Shown in pieces: positions 62,029 to 64,000 of a stretch of DNA of 64,000 bases. The notes under the pieces are model-generated. The model saw only the letters and a list, made by a program, of their open reading frames with translations, did no database searches and was not told the DNA's origin. The number at the start of each line of letters is the position of its first letter. Positions within the stretch are counted from its first letter, which is position 1. The position numbers and the translations under genes were made by a program. The stretch comes from Paenibacillus sp. FSL R5-0517 (GTDB lineage: Bacteria > Bacillota > Bacilli > Paenibacillales > Paenibacillaceae), in the NCBI RefSeq assembly GCF_037974355.1, contig NZ_CP150235.1, forward strand, positions 1,736,001 to 1,800,000, in the 5' to 3' direction.

Positions 62029-62358
62029 ATGACGCAGGACTTTTATTGTGATGAGGTGCTGAGTGGTAAAACGCAAGTTAAAGTTGTCATGGAAACCAAT
62101 AACGTTATGGCTTATCATCACACTCGGCCATACTACAAGCATCACATTGTTGTGATTCCCAAGATGCATATTTAGTCCTTCATTTCAGAAGAGGAAGAGA
62201 ATAATGATGAGCTACTCTTAGAAATGATGCAAGTCATTAAAAAGGTAGCTGCTGACATGTTAGCTCAGACAGGCTCATCGAAGATTGTAACTAACTTGGG
62301 CAGTTATCAAGACTCGAAGCATCAGCATTGGCATATAGTCAGTGGTGAACGAACTTAG
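62029..62358 (+). pseudogene. HIT-family protein interrupted by an in-frame TAG
   Basis: One frame of 109 codons apart from TAG at 62173-62175. Before it: MTQDFYCDEVLSGKTQVKVV and HHTRPYYKHHIVVIPKMHI, the HIT N-terminal strand pattern. After it: ISEEEENNDELLLEMMQVIK and QDSKHQHWHIVSGER with the H-x-H-x-H active site. A single nonsense change breaks an otherwise normal AMP-hydrolase/transferase gene. GGGGGAG precedes the ATG. Confidence 0.75.
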
Positions 62359-62380
62359 GAAACGGTAGACCGGTTTATAA

Positions 62381-62421
62381 ATCTTCCACCTTTCATAAAG
62401 GGACGTGGAGGATTTTTTTTG
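62381..62421 (+). terminator. rho-independent terminator
   Basis: ATCTTCCAC / GTGGAGGAT stem followed by eight T, after the broken HIT gene. Confidence 0.85.
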
Positions 62422-62537
62422 TTTTGAATCAATAAGCACCCCGAATAACCTTTACATCCACCATAAAAGTTAACTGAGGGAAAATATGCTAGAATAGGAA
62501 GTGATAATTTAATAGGTTCATAGGAGGAATAACAATT

Positions 62538-62681
62538 ATGATTACAATGTTTCTAATGTTGATTAATGTGTTGTTATATGGACTCGGTGTGTATGCGCTG
62601 ATCCTGTTTATTAAGCTGGCCCGGCGTGGGATTCAGGCACTGGATATCTACCTGTATGAGAAACGCGGCGAACGTTTCTAA
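62538..62681 (+). CDS. small single-pass membrane protein
   Basis: 47 residues. MITMFLMLINVLLYGLGVYA then LILFIKLARRGIQALDIYLY: one N-terminal membrane helix and an amphipathic basic tail. AGGAGG stands 9 bases before the ATG, a strong sign of translation. It has its own upstream region and is flanked by terminator and promoter-like spacers. Function unknown. Confidence 0.65.
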   Translation: MITMFLMLINVLLYGLGVYALILFIKLARRGIQALDIYLYEKRGERF

Positions 62682-62788
62682 CGTTCACTATCTCACACTC
62701 GAACAGAATTATCATTTTTCTCTCAGTGTTTTATCTCTCCTAATCTAGTATGATTAACGCATCATTTCAGTAAAGAGAGGTTCACGAC

Positions 62789-63568
62789 ATGGAAGCTTTT
62801 TTAGAGCAGATTAACGAGTTAAACGAGCTTCAGAAGAACTTGGTTAGCCTACATCCTCTGTTTGCAGAACATTATCCAGTGGTTGTCGCCTATGAAGCTT
62901 TATTATATATCTATGATTATTCGTCCAAGACGCAGCAATATGAGTGGGTAAAGACGGTGCCGGACGATTTATATATTCCAGATGAATGCCTTGCAGCCAT
63001 GCCAGTGCCTCATATGGATGGACGTATGTGTGCGATTGTTACGGACGCAGCATTCAAAGACCTGGAGCAGAAAGTCTATTTGTTCCACGAATATGTTCAT
63101 TGCTATGTATATGAGAGTTATGATGAGCGAATCGTCAACCGTCTTCAGATTAAACATAAAATGACGCGATTGAAGCGTGTGACATGGGAACTGGATTATG
63201 AGTTTCCGTATGAAGATGCAGTCGTCGTGGAGCGGATTAACGCATTGTTGTCTGCTTTGAAGAGTAGAGACCTAACACAAGTACACACAGCTAGAAAGGC
63301 GTTGTTTACTTCATTAACTGAAGAACAAGCTGAGTACTGGAGTTGGTTGGAATGGAACGAGGGTTACGCACGTTATATTGAGAATCTGATTCGGGCAAAA
63401 TTCGGACAGGAAAGCAATCATATGGGAGACACAGCCCCGTTTAACCGCTTGATGTTCTATGAATGTGGGTCTGAATATATTAGTCTGCTTGTGAAGGAGC
63501 ACCCGGAGTACCATACGGATCTGGAGCAATTGTTTGATCGAATGCAAGCAGAGAGAATACAGGATTAA
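62789..63568 (+). CDS. putative zinc metallopeptidase-like protein
   Basis: 259 residues, no signal peptide. FHEYVHCYVYE contains HEYVH, an HExxH zinc motif (about 109-113), and WNEGYARYIENLI about 90 residues later supplies a Glu in the N-E-G-x-A-R-Y pattern seen as third ligand in gluzincins. Rest helical. AAGAGAGG precedes the ATG. Cytoplasmic; family not recognised by name, so activity is inference. Confidence 0.6.
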   Translation: MEAFLEQINELNELQKNLVSLHPLFAEHYPVVVAYEALLYIYDYSSKTQQYEWVKTVPDDLYIPDECLAAMPVPHMDGRMCAIVTDAAFKDLEQKVYLFHEYVHCYVYESYDERIVNRLQIKHKMTRLKRVTWELDYEFPYEDAVVVERINALLSALKSRDLTQVHTARKALFTSLTEEQAEYWSWLEWNEGYARYIENLIRAKFGQESNHMGDTAPFNRLMFYECGSEYISLLVKEHPEYHTDLEQLFDRMQAERIQD

Positions 63569-63703
63569 TCATGTATCTACGGTAAAAAGGTGAAACATAG
63601 CGGAGTCACACTATTCCAGTGATCTGTACGTTCCACCAGTAGGTATATCATATCGTTTTTTTAATTAATGTAGAATACTTCCCGATAAAAGGAGATCAAC
63701 TCT

Positions 63704-64000
63704 ATGCCGCTACCCATGGTTCATCTCAATATTGCTAATCGGATTGCTGACTCGCTGCAAATGCAGGCTGATCGAAGTTCATTCTATCTGGGGAACATCG
63801 CCCCGGATTCCATACATATGCGTGAAGGCACAACCAGAGAGGATAAGGAATATACCCATTTTAACCCGAAAGATGATGGAGATTACGTTGGAGGGCTCCA
63901 CGAACGCTACTCATCCTATATGCAACCACTCATCGATGAAGGATGGAAGTGGTTTGTGCGGGGGTACTTTATGCATGTGCTAACGGATTATTACTGGTTC
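63704..64000 (+). CDS. zinc-dependent phospholipase C-like protein, cut by window end
   Basis: First 99 codons only. MPLPMVHLNIANRIADSLQM, YLGNIAPDSIHMRE, THFNPKDDGDY and GYFMHVLTDYYWF match the gene at 50435 and the zinc-dependent PLC pattern of His/Asp ligands. AAAAGGAGATC precedes the ATG. The protein continues beyond the window. Confidence 0.75.
   Translation, partial: MPLPMVHLNIANRIADSLQMQADRSSFYLGNIAPDSIHMREGTTREDKEYTHFNPKDDGDYVGGLHERYSSYMQPLIDEGWKWFVRGYFMHVLTDYYWF

Overview
The window reads as a chromosomal stretch of a Gram-positive, spore-forming Bacillota, most probably Paenibacillus. The evidence is strong AGGAGG ribosome binding sites, a Spo0E-like protein, lipoproteins with clear lipoboxes, a YesM/YesN two-component pair beside LplB/LplC-type sugar permeases, a GlcT-regulated glucose PTS operon with a CcpA site, and many small single-gene families typical of that genus. 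No rRNA, tRNA, CRISPR array, insertion sequence or complete prophage was seen.

Layout. (1) 1-5012 is foreign-looking, A+T-rich DNA. Three ORFs, each a single-gene unit, lie between four related imperfect palindromes (R1-R4): a PIN-like putative nuclease, a reverse transcriptase with a YVDD active site and a long helical C-terminus, and an N-terminal HEPN protein with an R-x4-H motif. The palindromes have the outer-box / spacer / inner-box plan of integron attC sites, and each ORF starts about 50-80 bases after one. This is the strongest candidate for an undescribed system: a cassette-like array carrying probable anti-phage functions. No integrase is visible; the array may continue to the left. 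(2) 5.2-17.9 kb is core-like: sporulation regulator, a carbohydrate ABC importer with its YesMN regulators, an FGGY kinase, a FusB-type EF-G binding protein behind a structured leader, and a secreted papain-fold enzyme. (3) 18-43.6 kb is a long, mostly plus-strand run of small accessory genes (HxlR, Nudix, aminoglycoside-phosphotransferase-like, MerR with aldo/keto reductase, DUF4085, DUF4275, DUF4304). It also holds a czcD zinc exporter with an ArsR-type operator, a response regulator / kinase / ABC exporter operon, pdxH, a radical SAM protein, and a phosphodiester glycosidase / glycosyltransferase pair. (4) 43.7-46.8 kb is the minus-strand glcT-EIIA-EIICB glucose PTS operon, with a RAT, an overlapping terminator and a cre site in its leader. 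(5) 46.9-64 kb is again a dense plus-strand run: AAA ATPase, isochorismatase-like, GNAT, Nudix, zinc-dependent phospholipase C-like, LytTR/DUF3021, lipoprotein, P-loop kinase, histidine phosphatase, peptidase E-like, PhzF and HD hydrolase. Two genes here are broken (YcxB-like and HIT).

How the genes fit together. The clearest functional modules are the sugar importer with YesMN, the 29-32.9 kb signal-responsive ABC exporter, the glucose PTS operon and the LytTR/DUF3021 pair. The rest are mostly stand-alone enzymes for clean-up of nucleotides and small molecules, acetylation and stress. All family names come from reading motifs by eye, without a database search; where starts were moved from the longest ORF, the ribosome binding site decided it.
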